DNA of 64,000 nt, from NCBI GenBank assembly GCA_913050215.1, contig CAJXBG010000003.1, positions 1 to 64,000 of the forward strand. Reading direction: 5' to 3'. The notes beneath the pieces were generated by a model. That model was not told the origin of the DNA and ran no database searches. It worked only from the letters and a program-made list of their open reading frames with translations. Made by a program: the position numbers and the translations under genes. Below are positions 36,267-44,753 of the stretch, in pieces. The stretch comes from an uncultured Gammaproteobacteria bacterium (GTDB lineage: Bacteria; Pseudomonadota; Gammaproteobacteria; Pseudomonadales; Azotimanducaceae). Each line of letters opens with the position of its first letter. Position 1 is the stretch's first letter.

Positions 36267-37127
36267 ATGACTTTTGGAATAATGATTGCGGCTGACCAGT
36301 TCAGTACGCCAGAGTTACAAGAAATTGCACACAATGCAGAGCGTTGTGGCATTGACAACTTATGGGTGCCGGAATTATTCGGCAGAGATCCTTTTATCAC
36401 CTGCGCAAGCTTGTTATCAGCGACAGAGAATATCCGCGTAGGCACAGCAATTACCAATATCTATGCGCGTGATGCTCGGGCGATCAAGTCTGCTGCATAC
36501 TCTCTTGCAGAGGCGCATGGCAATCGGTTTGATCTTGGTATTGGCTTATCAAACAAAGTGGGTAACGATCAACGCGGGTTGCCTTGGCTTGCCCCTTCTA
36601 AAAAGCTGGCGGAGTTCATTCACTACTACAATGCTTCACCCTTGATGTTTAATCAGGATTGCGACGTGCAAGTATACCTTGCAGCCCATGGACCAACGTT
36701 GATGAACATTGCGGCAAAAGACCTGGATGGCGCCTACGTGTATATGAAACCGGTCGAGTACTCTCGTTGGGCCAAGGAGCAGTTAGGTACGAAAAAATTG
36801 CATTTGATGCAAATCACTGTGCTGGAGTCTGATCCTGAAATCGCGCGCGGTATTGCTCGCAAAGCTATATCTATTTATATGCCGCTGACCAATTATCATC
36901 GAGCTTGGCGAGAAGCCGGGTTTGCTGATGAAGACTTTGCAAACGGTGGTAGTGATCATTTTATTGATTCACTGATTGCTTGGGGAAATCTGGAAAAAAT
37001 CAGTCGACGATACCAATTACAAAGGGCGCATGGCGTGGACCAGATTATAATAAGCCCTGCTAACCTCAATCTATTGCAGCAAGAAACCTGGCAGGCGATT
37101 GAATCGTTAATAAAAATCAGCAGCTAG
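36267..37127 (+). CDS. LLM-class flavin/F420-dependent oxidoreductase (TIGR03620-like)
   Basis: A 286-aa luciferase-like TIM-barrel oxidoreductase. NLWVPELFGRDPFITCASLL, TAITNIYARDARAIKSAAY and NRFDLGIGLSNK resemble the MSMEG_4141-type group of putative F420-dependent enzymes. A GAGGA ribosome site precedes the ATG. It is 50 nt after the carotenoid oxygenase gene and convergent with the Ddn-like gene. Whether it uses F420 or FMN is unknown. Confidence 0.8.
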   Translation: MTFGIMIAADQFSTPELQEIAHNAERCGIDNLWVPELFGRDPFITCASLLSATENIRVGTAITNIYARDARAIKSAAYSLAEAHGNRFDLGIGLSNKVGNDQRGLPWLAPSKKLAEFIHYYNASPLMFNQDCDVQVYLAAHGPTLMNIAAKDLDGAYVYMKPVEYSRWAKEQLGTKKLHLMQITVLESDPEIARGIARKAISIYMPLTNYHRAWREAGFADEDFANGGSDHFIDSLIAWGNLEKISRRYQLQRAHGVDQIIISPANLNLLQQETWQAIESLIKISS

Positions 37128-37144
37128 CGCTTGATCAATTATTA

Positions 37145-37558
37145 TCAGAGAGGATCGATTCGAAACACGGCAACCTGACGAGGTGCAGAAGAGGCAATAT
37201 AGTCAGCGAACTGAGGGGTTTGTTGTGATTGTATTTGAATTCTATCTTTTCGTTGCTGACCGTCTAGTTCGGTCAGATTTGCCCTAAATACTTCGGTTTT
37301 GAATTCAACATCAATCACAGGGTTCGCACGCAGGTTGTAGATCCAGGCAGGTTGTTTTTTAGCCCCCGCATTGGTGCCGAACAGATACATACGGCCATCA
37401 TCAATCACAGTAATGAGTGGCACTTCCAGCAAGTTACCGGTTTTTGCGCCAATGGTATTGAGGATAACCACGGGTAGATCACCAAACTGGGCGACTCGCC
37501 CACTATTTATCCGAAATTCTTCGATGACGTTTCTATTCAGTAATTTCCAATCCATCAT
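37145..37558 (-). CDS. Ddn-type nitroreductase/deazaflavin-dependent split-barrel protein
   Basis: A 137-aa protein of the Ddn/DUF385 family, which in actinobacteria includes F420H2-dependent quinone and nitroimidazole reductases. NVIEEFRINSGRVAQFGDLP, LNTIGAKTGNLLEVPL, the WIYNLRANPVIDVEF strand and the C-terminal PQFADYIASSAPRQVAVFRI follow the family order. An AAGGAAGGG ribosome site precedes the ATG. Four 14-bp direct repeats lie immediately upstream. Function in a proteobacterium is unproven. Confidence 0.8.
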   Translation of the reverse strand: MMDWKLLNRNVIEEFRINSGRVAQFGDLPVVILNTIGAKTGNLLEVPLITVIDDGRMYLFGTNAGAKKQPAWIYNLRANPVIDVEFKTEVFRANLTELDGQQRKDRIQIQSQQTPQFADYIASSAPRQVAVFRIDPL

Positions 37559-37574
37559 AAGCCCTTCCTTTTAT

Positions 37575-37630
37575 GCGAACACTTTCATGCAAACACTGTC
37601 ATGCAAACACTGGCATGCAAACACTGTCGA
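37575..37630. repeat. Four 14-bp tandem repeats upstream of the Ddn-like gene
   Basis: The unit GCAAACACTGTCAT is repeated four times with 1-2 changes per copy (37575, 37589, 37603, 37617). It starts 17 nt before the Ddn-like ATG, within the presumed 5'-UTR or promoter. Confidence 0.9.
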
Positions 37631-37914
37631 TCTCGGATCAATTGACGACACGCAAAGTAAAAAACAATCCAAAGAGATTGCCAAATAAAGTAAACCACAG
37701 ATTTCAGACAAACACACAGTCCTGACTCATTGTGAAACCAAAGCTCGCGCAGAAATAAGTCAATCAGATATGGGGTTACGCACTAACAGACAAGACCGAG
37801 TATGCTAAACCTAATCTCTATTTTTGCAGGGCCATCAAAATAGCTTCAAAAATGCGAGACGCGTTTTAATTTTTATGCGATCTTATTGGCATCTTATCCA
37901 GCGTTAAGAAATTC
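37631..37914. other. Divergent intergenic region
   Basis: Together with the repeats it separates the Ddn-like gene (minus) from the membrane-anchored protein gene (plus) by 356 nt. It is A/T-rich; no coding frame or strong promoter is clear. Confidence 0.5.
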
Positions 37915-38364
37915 ATGAGAAAGTTCAAGATTTTAGCCATCGTTATCGTTGTTCTCGCAGCGCTTGTGTGCGGATACCTCTACTATTCGATGGCTGTCAT
38001 CAACCCACGCGTCGTAAAGGAGATCACTTCTAATCCTGACGGCGAAAGAGCGGGTATTGTAGGACTGTTTACACTTCCCAGTGGCCGCAAATTGCCAGCC
38101 AATTATCTGCGCGAGGGCAATAAGGTTTTTGTTGGTGTCGACGGCAGATGGTGGCGCGAACTGACGGGCAGCGAAAATCAGATTTCGATGCTTATACGTG
38201 GACAAGTCCTCAAAGGGACCGCCCGTGTGGTGCTAAATGACCCGACTTATACCAGTGATGTTTTTGCCCGCCTACGCCCCAAGGCGCCTGGCTGGTTACC
38301 TGCTTGGCTTAATGGCAAATTGGTCGTCATCACGCTTCAATCAGAAGGAGGAAACAGCAAATGA
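37915..38364 (+). CDS. Membrane-anchored protein with Ddn-like C-terminal domain
   Basis: A 149-aa protein with one N-terminal membrane helix (about 7-27, KILAIVIVVLAALVCGYLYY) and a soluble domain. The soluble part, VFVGVDGRWWRELTG (about 72-86) then MLIRGQVLKGTARVV, resembles the strand order of Ddn/DUF385 split barrels (exposed WxxNL, VxVxGxxxxAxxxV), so I infer a tethered split-barrel fold. This is a weak pattern match. The stop overlaps the start of the EthD gene (ATGA), so the two are made together. Confidence 0.65.
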   Translation: MRKFKILAIVIVVLAALVCGYLYYSMAVINPRVVKEITSNPDGERAGIVGLFTLPSGRKLPANYLREGNKVFVGVDGRWWRELTGSENQISMLIRGQVLKGTARVVLNDPTYTSDVFARLRPKAPGWLPAWLNGKLVVITLQSEGGNSK

Positions 38365-38729
38365 TCAAGTTCATCATGCCTCTGCACCGCAAGGCCGGTA
38401 TGTCGACCGATGAGTTCCGTTCCTATTACGAAACATTTCACCGCGTCATTGGCGAGAAATACCTGAATGGTTTTGTGAGTAAATATGTAAGACGCTATCC
38501 CGAGCCACTGCCAGATCGTCAGGGAAACATCGTCGAACCGGATTTTGATGTCCTCTTAGAAATCTGGTATCCCGATGCTAATGCTCAGGCGGCTTGCGCC
38601 AAACATCTTTCAACGCCGGCAATTGCCGCCGAAATCGCCGAGGATGAAAAGCAGCTTTTTGACCGAAGTCGCATGCGCGGCTATCTTGTCACGGAACATG
38701 AATCTCAATTTGGCGAAACTTCCGCGTAG
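38361..38729 (+). CDS. EthD-domain protein
   Basis: A 122-aa dimeric alpha/beta-barrel (ferredoxin-like) protein. IKFIMPLHRKAGMSTDEFRS and YYETFHRVIGEKY at the N-terminus are typical EthD. EthD proteins accompany P450 or monooxygenase degradation of ethers and polycyclic compounds, without a settled enzymatic role. Coupled by a 4-nt overlap to the upstream membrane protein; convergent with the LysR gene. Confidence 0.85.
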   Translation: MIKFIMPLHRKAGMSTDEFRSYYETFHRVIGEKYLNGFVSKYVRRYPEPLPDRQGNIVEPDFDVLLEIWYPDANAQAACAKHLSTPAIAAEIAEDEKQLFDRSRMRGYLVTEHESQFGETSA

Positions 38730-38752
38730 GCAGCCACTGAACGCATCAGTCT

Positions 38753-38770
38753 TGCCGAGTTTCCTCGGCA
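38753..38770. terminator. Hairpin between convergent EthD and LysR genes
   Basis: TGCCGAG-TTTC-CTCGGCA is a perfect 7-bp stem with a tetraloop. No U tract follows on either side, so it is at best a weak terminator. Confidence 0.35.
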
Positions 38771-38783
38771 CCATGTTAATGAA

Positions 38784-39701
38784 CTAGGCCCACTCGCGCT
38801 TGCTAAATTCGGCCACCAGATGATCAATAAAAAGTCGGGTTTTTACTGACAGATTACGCCGACTAAGATAAACCGCGTAGATGCCGAAATCGAGATCGGA
38901 GACCGTCGTTTCGTATTCAGACAAAACGCGTTCCAGAGTTCCAGCCTTTAGATGATCTTTAACCGTCCACGCTGGCAGTAACGCGACACCAAGACCTGCC
39001 AAAGCGGCGACGCGCAGAGCTTCTCCGTTGTTCGTTTGGAAGTTACCAGAGACCTGGAGATTAGTGGACAGTCCTCCGTCGGTTCGAAATTGCCATAGAG
39101 CCGCAAGCGCGCCAAACTCATATCGATAGGTCAGGCAATTATGATCCGCGATGGCTGCTGGCGTCGTTGGCTTTCCATGTAATGCCCAATATCGAGGGCT
39201 GGCACAAATCACCCGAGGACTCGATGCAAGGAGCCTGCCTACGAGGGTTGAATCTGCAAGATCCCCAGTACGAATGGCAAGATCGATACCGTGCTCCGTC
39301 AAGTCTAAGTCGTTATCGGTCAGCCACAGATCGATTTTGAGATCAGGATATCGCGCGAGGAACGCCGGAATAAGCGGCGCAACATACTGAGTGCCGAGCG
39401 AAATGCGAGAATGAATACGCAGACTCCCACGGGGTCTCACCGCCAATTGACTGACCGCATCTCGCATCTCGTCCATATCCTGCAGCAGACGTTCCGCGCG
39501 CTCCAGGTAGACCTGTCCGGCTTCCGTCATAGAGAGCCTGCGACTGGTACGATTCAAAAGCCGCACCCCAAGGTCGTCCTCCAAAGCTGAGATTTGCCGC
39601 GAAACACTGGCGGGCGAAAGACCTGTCTGTCGGCCAGCACCCGACAGGCTGCCGTTTTGCACAATAGCCTGAAAAATCCGCATTGTTTTCACGCTATCCA
39701 T
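38784..39701 (-). CDS. LysR-family transcriptional regulator
   Basis: A 305-aa LTTR: winged helix-turn-helix at residues 1-60 (VQNGSLSGAGRQTGLSPASV, then SRQISALEDDLGVRLLNRTS) and a periplasmic-binding-protein-like effector domain (about 90-295). The N-terminus MDSVKTMRIF places it in the AaeR/DmlR-like group. It is transcribed divergently from the BVMO gene at 39857 over a 155-nt gap, the usual layout for an LTTR controlling its neighbour. The inducer is unknown; a BVMO substrate or product is the natural guess. Confidence 0.93.
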   Translation of the reverse strand: MDSVKTMRIFQAIVQNGSLSGAGRQTGLSPASVSRQISALEDDLGVRLLNRTSRRLSMTEAGQVYLERAERLLQDMDEMRDAVSQLAVRPRGSLRIHSRISLGTQYVAPLIPAFLARYPDLKIDLWLTDNDLDLTEHGIDLAIRTGDLADSTLVGRLLASSPRVICASPRYWALHGKPTTPAAIADHNCLTYRYEFGALAALWQFRTDGGLSTNLQVSGNFQTNNGEALRVAALAGLGVALLPAWTVKDHLKAGTLERVLSEYETTVSDLDFGIYAVYLSRRNLSVKTRLFIDHLVAEFSKREWA

Positions 39702-39770
39702 GATGTCTCCCGGTTATCTTTACTTTATATGTAAAGGTGGTGCCCATTTTTTGAGTATTATCATCATAAT

Positions 39771-39796
39771 TCGAAAGTAATACCATCGTATCGAAA
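39771..39796. promoter_or_regulatory. Direct repeats in the LysR/BVMO intergenic region
   Basis: TCGAAA occurs at 39771-39776 and 39791-39796, exactly 20 bp apart (about two helical turns), upstream of the BVMO gene. It could be part of the LTTR binding site. No clean T-N11-A palindrome was recognised, so this is tentative. Confidence 0.3.
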
Positions 39797-39856
39797 TCAA
39801 ATATCGCGCTTGCGAAACAACCAAATCTCAATTCAGAGCACACCCGCTGGCAAAAC

Positions 39857-41506
39857 ATGACAAAGCAAACAACAGAGATAAAAGACATCGCGAACATCGA
39901 CCCGCACCTCGATTATCAGGTTGTCATCATCGGCGCAGGCTTATCGGGTATCTACCAGATTAAGCGTCTTGCCGATCTCGGTGTTCGTGCGACCGTACTC
40001 GACGCCAATGACGATCTAGGCGGCACCTGGTACAACAACCGATATCCCGGTGCGAGGTTTGATTCCGAGAGTTATACCTATGGCTACTCTTTTTCCCAGG
40101 AGGTGCTCGACGAATGGGATTGGACGGAGAAACATTCACCACAACCGGAGACGCTGGCTTATTTGAACTATGTCGCGGATAAGTTTGAACTGCGCAAATA
40201 TATGCAATTCGGCTGCAAGGTGGATTCGATGGTATTTAACGAAGACACAAACACTTGGATGCTACGACTCAGTGACGGGCATGAAATAACGACACGGTTT
40301 GTCGTCACCGCGGTCGGCACCTTGTCGACACCAACATTACCGAAGATCGAAGGTATTGCGGGCTTCCGTGGTATGTCTTTCCATGCATCTGACTGGCCCC
40401 ACGAACCACTGGACCTAACGGACAAACGCGTCGCTGTCGTCGGCAGCGGTGCCACAGCGATTCAGCTGATCCCGGAGGTCGCCAAAGTGGCGAAACAACT
40501 CACCGTCTTCCAACGTCGCCCAAACTGGGCAGCACCTTTAAACAACGCACCAATCTCCGAGACTGAGATGGCAGAGATTCGTGAGCGTTATGACGAGATC
40601 TTCGCCACATGCGCCCGCAGTCCTGGCGGTTTTGAGCATGAACCTGATAGCCGTAGCTTTTACGACGTCAGCCCGGCCCAGCGGCGCGAACTTTGGGACA
40701 GGCTCTACGACGAACCGGGCTTTGGTATTTGGCTTCAAAATTTCTACGAGATATTCGTCGACGAAAAAGCCAACGCAGAAATCTCCAACTACATCGCCGA
40801 ACGTATTCGCCAACGTGTGAACGACCCAATGCTTGCGGAGCGGCTGATTCCCAAAGACCACGGCTTTGGTGTTCAGCGATTACCCCTTGAAACTGGCTAC
40901 TTCGAAACTTACAACCGTGCCAATGTTGAACTCGTCGATGCGGTCGAGACACCCATTGTTCGTGTTACACCCCAGGGCATGGAAACGAGCAACCGATCAT
41001 TCGAGTTTGATGTCATTGTGTATGCCACGGGTTTCGATTCGTTCACTGGGGCGCTTGATCAAATCGACATTCAGGGATCGGGCGGAGAACGGCTGCGCAA
41101 TAAGTGGGCGGCAGGCCCGGTAACCTATCTGGGCCTCATGATCGGCGAGTTCCCAAACCTTCTGATGCTGATGGGGCCACAGACCGCGGCGGCGAACTTC
41201 CCACGCGCCGCCGAGATGAGTGTTAACTGGGTTACGCCTTTCCTTCAGCACATGTGGGCGCAAGGCCATCAACGTTTCGATGTCGATGACGCGTTTGAGG
41301 CTGAGTGGGTTGAGCATGTCAAAGCCATGTATAAGGGCGCGCTGTTACGCAAAGCCAAGAGTTTTTTTACCGGCTACAACTCGAACATCGAAGGTCACGA
41401 ATACGGCAAGACGCGGTATAACATCTACAACGGCGGCGTCCCGAGGTATGCCAACATCGTAAATGAGGTAGCGGACAACGGTTACGAAGGTGTAAATTTC
41501 CAGTAA
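39857..41506 (+). CDS. Baeyer-Villiger monooxygenase (type I, FAD/NADPH)
   Basis: A 549-aa flavoprotein inserting one oxygen next to a ketone carbonyl to give an ester or lactone. FAD site GAGLSG (26-31), GGTWYNNRYPGARFDSESYT, the BVMO fingerprint FRGMSFHASDWP (170-181) and the NADPH site GSGATA (196-201) are all present; VIVYATGFDSFTGALD follows. Length matches cyclohexanone-monooxygenase-like enzymes (about 540). It is divergent from a LysR gene and followed by an SDR and an amidohydrolase, which suggests a complete ketone or alcohol degradation cassette. Confidence 0.92.
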   Translation: MTKQTTEIKDIANIDPHLDYQVVIIGAGLSGIYQIKRLADLGVRATVLDANDDLGGTWYNNRYPGARFDSESYTYGYSFSQEVLDEWDWTEKHSPQPETLAYLNYVADKFELRKYMQFGCKVDSMVFNEDTNTWMLRLSDGHEITTRFVVTAVGTLSTPTLPKIEGIAGFRGMSFHASDWPHEPLDLTDKRVAVVGSGATAIQLIPEVAKVAKQLTVFQRRPNWAAPLNNAPISETEMAEIRERYDEIFATCARSPGGFEHEPDSRSFYDVSPAQRRELWDRLYDEPGFGIWLQNFYEIFVDEKANAEISNYIAERIRQRVNDPMLAERLIPKDHGFGVQRLPLETGYFETYNRANVELVDAVETPIVRVTPQGMETSNRSFEFDVIVYATGFDSFTGALDQIDIQGSGGERLRNKWAAGPVTYLGLMIGEFPNLLMLMGPQTAAANFPRAAEMSVNWVTPFLQHMWAQGHQRFDVDDAFEAEWVEHVKAMYKGALLRKAKSFFTGYNSNIEGHEYGKTRYNIYNGGVPRYANIVNEVADNGYEGVNFQ

Positions 41507-41643
41507 ACACAACCGGAAGATACGCATGAGAATCGCTGTTGATGGCGGCGCGATGGCGGAGGGCTCAAAGGGCGCCAGTGACGAATTAGGTAAACTGGAC
41601 CCCACACTGAAACGAAAAGATCACCTGCATGGAGAACTATGAA

Positions 41644-42402
41644 ATGAGTTTGGAGAACAAAATAGTATTAGTGACTGGGGGCGCAAGCGGTATCGGCCGC
41701 GCAACCGTCAATCGCCTTGCCCTCGATGGTGCACATGTGATCGTAGCAGACAGACAGGTTGAGCTTAGCAACGAAGTTGTTACAGAGATAATACAAGCCG
41801 GCGGAAGTGCTGAAGTCTGTGAACTCGATGTCGCGGAAGAGGGCGCCGCTGCCGCCGCAATCAAAGCAATAGTGTCGAGCCACGGTCGCTTGGACGGCGC
41901 GTTCAACAACGCAGGCATTACCGGGCCAACCGTGAAACTACTCGACATTGACCCAAAAGAATGGGCGCAGGTGCTTGCTGTCAACCTAACGGGTGTGTTT
42001 AGCTGCGTACAAGCCGAGATTGCACAAATGGTGCAACAAGAGGCTGGCGGGAGCATCGTTAATACTGCCTCGATCTGCGGATTGGTGGCCCTGCCACACG
42101 CGACAGCTTACAACTCGGCCAAACATGGTGTAATCGGTTTAACAAAATCTGCGGCAATAGAGTACGGACCCAAAAAAATTCGCGTCAATGCTGTTTGCCC
42201 TGGTTTCATTGATACACCAATGTTAGCCAAAGGCGCTGGCGCGAGTCAGGAGGTCTTAGACGGTGTCGTCCGTCAACTGCCAATACGCCGTATTGCCGAT
42301 CCAAGTGAAGTCGCTGATGTGGTCGCTTGGTTAATGTCCCCGCATTCCAGCTACGTCACCGGCGTCGCTATGCCGATTGATGGTGGTTGGACAGCGCAGT
42401 AA
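41644..42402 (+). CDS. Short-chain dehydrogenase/reductase
   Basis: A 252-aa classical SDR. Cofactor motif TGGASGIG (about 11-18), NNAG, catalytic Ser in NTASICGLVALPHATAYNSA with the YNSAKHG Tyr-x3-Lys, and VCPGFIDTPM after it. A GGAG ribosome site 9 nt before ATG 41644 decides the start over ATG 41629. Placed 137 nt after a BVMO, it probably oxidises an alcohol to the ketone the BVMO uses; the Asp after the second strand (VIVADRQ) suggests NAD rather than NADP. Confidence 0.9.
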   Translation: MSLENKIVLVTGGASGIGRATVNRLALDGAHVIVADRQVELSNEVVTEIIQAGGSAEVCELDVAEEGAAAAAIKAIVSSHGRLDGAFNNAGITGPTVKLLDIDPKEWAQVLAVNLTGVFSCVQAEIAQMVQQEAGGSIVNTASICGLVALPHATAYNSAKHGVIGLTKSAAIEYGPKKIRVNAVCPGFIDTPMLAKGAGASQEVLDGVVRQLPIRRIADPSEVADVVAWLMSPHSSYVTGVAMPIDGGWTAQ

Positions 42403-42436
42403 ATTACAAATAGGGTTACTCAAAAAGGAGCGTTAA

Positions 42437-43462
42437 ATGGCCGCCAATACAGGTCAAACAAGACCAGATGATATTTGGCTCACAACATTACAAGAGGAAG
42501 TACTTGAGCCAGCCCTACCCATCATCGACCCACATCACCATCTATGGGTACGAAGTGGCTACACCTACTTGATGCCAGAGCTAGCCGCTGATCTCGAAAG
42601 CGGGCACAACATCGTCGCGACTGTTTTCGCTGAATGCCATTCAATGTACCGAAAAGAAGGCCCAAAAGCAGAGCGTTCGTTAGGAGAGACTGAATTCGTT
42701 CGGGGGCAGGCAGCGATGAGCGCCAGTGGCACATTTGGTCGCGCTAAAGCTTGCGATGTCATGTTCGGCAATGTTGATCTCACGCTGGGACGTGCTGTTG
42801 AGCCCATACTCGAGCAACATATAGCCGCTTCTGGCGGCCGATTCCGAGGTGTTAGAATTTCCAGCGGCTGGCACGCCGACGAAAAAGTTGGCAACGTCAC
42901 CGAGCAACCAAATCTTCTGATTGATCCGCGCGTTAGTGAAGCCGCAGCCGTCCTTAGCCGCATGGGATTGTCTCTCGACTGCTGGCTTTACCACCCACAA
43001 CTCGATGAAGTTGCACAACTTGCTGATGCCCACCCGGGGCTGACAATCATTCTCAATCATGTTGGAAGCCCGATTTTAGGCGGTCCGTATCGAGGAAAAA
43101 CTGACGAGGTATTTAAGGTATGGAAGGCCGCTATTACCCGCGTCAGCAACCATAACAACGTGTTTATCAAACTCGGCGCAATGCCGATTCGCATGCCAGG
43201 CTTTGAGGGCGACCGCAGTCTGCCACCCGGGTCAGCAGAAGTCGCCGCCGCATGGCGCCCCTGGATGGAGACCTGCATCGAAGCCTTTGGCCCTGCTCGA
43301 TCTATGTATGAGTCGAATTTTCCAGTACAGAAACGTTGGTGTAGTTATCAGGTGTGCTGGAACGCATTTAAGCGAATCTCAGCGAGCGCATCAGCCAGTG
43401 AGAAAGCTGATTTGTTTGCTGGCGCGGCAGCCAGAGCGTATCGGCTAGAGAATGTGTTGTAG
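42437..43462 (+). CDS. Amidohydrolase-family (COG3618-type) hydrolase, possible lactonase
   Basis: A 341-aa TIM-barrel metal-dependent hydrolase. IIDPHHHLWV (29-38) gives the N-terminal metal site, TIILNHVGSPILGG and MYESNFPVQK the later strands with active-site residues. The group includes 2-pyrone-4,6-dicarboxylate lactonase and sugar lactonases. It starts 34 nt after the SDR with AAGGAGCG before its ATG. Lactone ring opening after BVMO oxidation is the inferred role. Confidence 0.85.
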   Translation: MAANTGQTRPDDIWLTTLQEEVLEPALPIIDPHHHLWVRSGYTYLMPELAADLESGHNIVATVFAECHSMYRKEGPKAERSLGETEFVRGQAAMSASGTFGRAKACDVMFGNVDLTLGRAVEPILEQHIAASGGRFRGVRISSGWHADEKVGNVTEQPNLLIDPRVSEAAAVLSRMGLSLDCWLYHPQLDEVAQLADAHPGLTIILNHVGSPILGGPYRGKTDEVFKVWKAAITRVSNHNNVFIKLGAMPIRMPGFEGDRSLPPGSAEVAAAWRPWMETCIEAFGPARSMYESNFPVQKRWCSYQVCWNAFKRISASASASEKADLFAGAAARAYRLENVL

Positions 43463-43590
43463 CAAGTCCATCGTGCGCCGGAACGCTTGAGCTGCCCTAA
43501 ACGATTTTGGTGAACTGGAATTTTCAGTAGGCTAAGCAAAAAGTTTCGTTAATAGCTCACCTTCCACCTTCACGAGTTAGCTTGACGTAT

Positions 43591-44688
43591 TCAAACGTCA
43601 ATCAACCGGGCGATGTCTTCCTGTATCGCTGAACTATTGGCGATCCTACCAAACTTATCTTCGTCAGTGGCCCCGTTGATAAGTCCTAAGAGCACACCAA
43701 GTACAGCACCGCGGTGAACGTTATCACCACCGAGATTTGTATTAGCGATCAGTCCTTCCAGCAAAGCATCCGCGTACTTGTAGGTGAGGTACAAAACCCC
43801 AGGCCAAGAATCCGAGATATAACAAGCTGGAGAAAATATTTGTCCTATCACGCTGCGATCATTGTTAGAAACCCCGATTAATTTTTTGAGGTCGAGTCCT
43901 ATGCTTTGCTTCGCAAACGCACTTAGGATTTCTTTAACGTCTTGCGCCGGGTCACGGAATAACAGGTGATCAATCAGCTCGACATAACCTCGCGCGACGG
44001 CGACGAGGGTTTCATCGGGATGCGTTAATAAAAGATGATCGTGGCACTGTTGCGCAACGTGTTCCAAGGAAACCCCGCGCAAGCGCGCCGCAATCACGAT
44101 CGGTGCGATGGTAACTAAGCCACCAATCGATGCTGTGTCATGGGTAACAGCTCCGCATTGATCTCTAGGCTTACCCGCTTGAAGGTTGGCGAAGTAACCG
44201 CGGTGATAAGATTCCGCATAGGTGTCCGGATGTTGTGCTGGGTCAGCGGTCATTAAGTTGATGTAGGCGCCAAGAAACCGATCAGGACTGTACTGCCCGC
44301 CGTGCCTGTTCAATGTTTTCATCAATGCCATTGCGCAGTGAGCATTCAGTGTGTTTTCACCCGCAACCATTTGTTGGTGATAATGCTGATTGGGTATGCC
44401 CCAAAATTTGCGCTTACCCTTAAGTATCACGTCCCCAACAATTTCAGACGCAGCTGAAGCTTTTCTCCTGCTATTGCCACGTCCACCTTGGCTGGTTGAG
44501 TGCAAGCTCATAATCGACGAGGGGTGATGAGTCGGAGCATCTTCAAAGTCAGTCACGCCGCCGGGGAACTGACGCTCTATATCCATCACGCTGTAGTACC
44601 AGTGGACCGGCATTGCCAGTGCGTCACCGACAAAGAGAGATTTTAACGCAGCCATTGCGCGTTGTTTGGGAAGTTCTTGGTTATCCAT
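43591..44688 (-). CDS. ADP-ribosylglycohydrolase-like protein (PVHWYY subgroup)
   Basis: A 365-aa all-helical protein of the ADP-ribosyl-hydrolase/J1-crystallin superfamily. FVGDALAMPVHWYYS near the N-terminus, QMVAGENTLNAHCAMAL, ESYHRGYFANLQAGKPRDQC and NLGGDNVHRGAVLGVLLG near the C-terminus are typical of one bacterial and fungal subgroup. The canonical metal ligands (GGDxD and TDD) are not intact: GGDNV stands where GGDTD is expected. So hydrolysis of ADP-ribose is not assured. ATG 44688 avoids overlap with the lipocalin gene; the frame is open to 44787. Confidence 0.75.
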   Translation of the reverse strand: MDNQELPKQRAMAALKSLFVGDALAMPVHWYYSVMDIERQFPGGVTDFEDAPTHHPSSIMSLHSTSQGGRGNSRRKASAASEIVGDVILKGKRKFWGIPNQHYHQQMVAGENTLNAHCAMALMKTLNRHGGQYSPDRFLGAYINLMTADPAQHPDTYAESYHRGYFANLQAGKPRDQCGAVTHDTASIGGLVTIAPIVIAARLRGVSLEHVAQQCHDHLLLTHPDETLVAVARGYVELIDHLLFRDPAQDVKEILSAFAKQSIGLDLKKLIGVSNNDRSVIGQIFSPACYISDSWPGVLYLTYKYADALLEGLIANTNLGGDNVHRGAVLGVLLGLINGATDEDKFGRIANSSAIQEDIARLIDV

Positions 44689-44753
44689 AGAAAAGTTTCT
44701 TTGCGATTTCGGACTATCGAGGTTCAGCTGTTGTCGGCTCTGGTCAGCCGCTT

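Noticed and set aside
37575-37630. Repeats considered as a CRISPR array
   Set aside because: Units are 14 bp, directly adjacent without spacers, and no cas gene is present.
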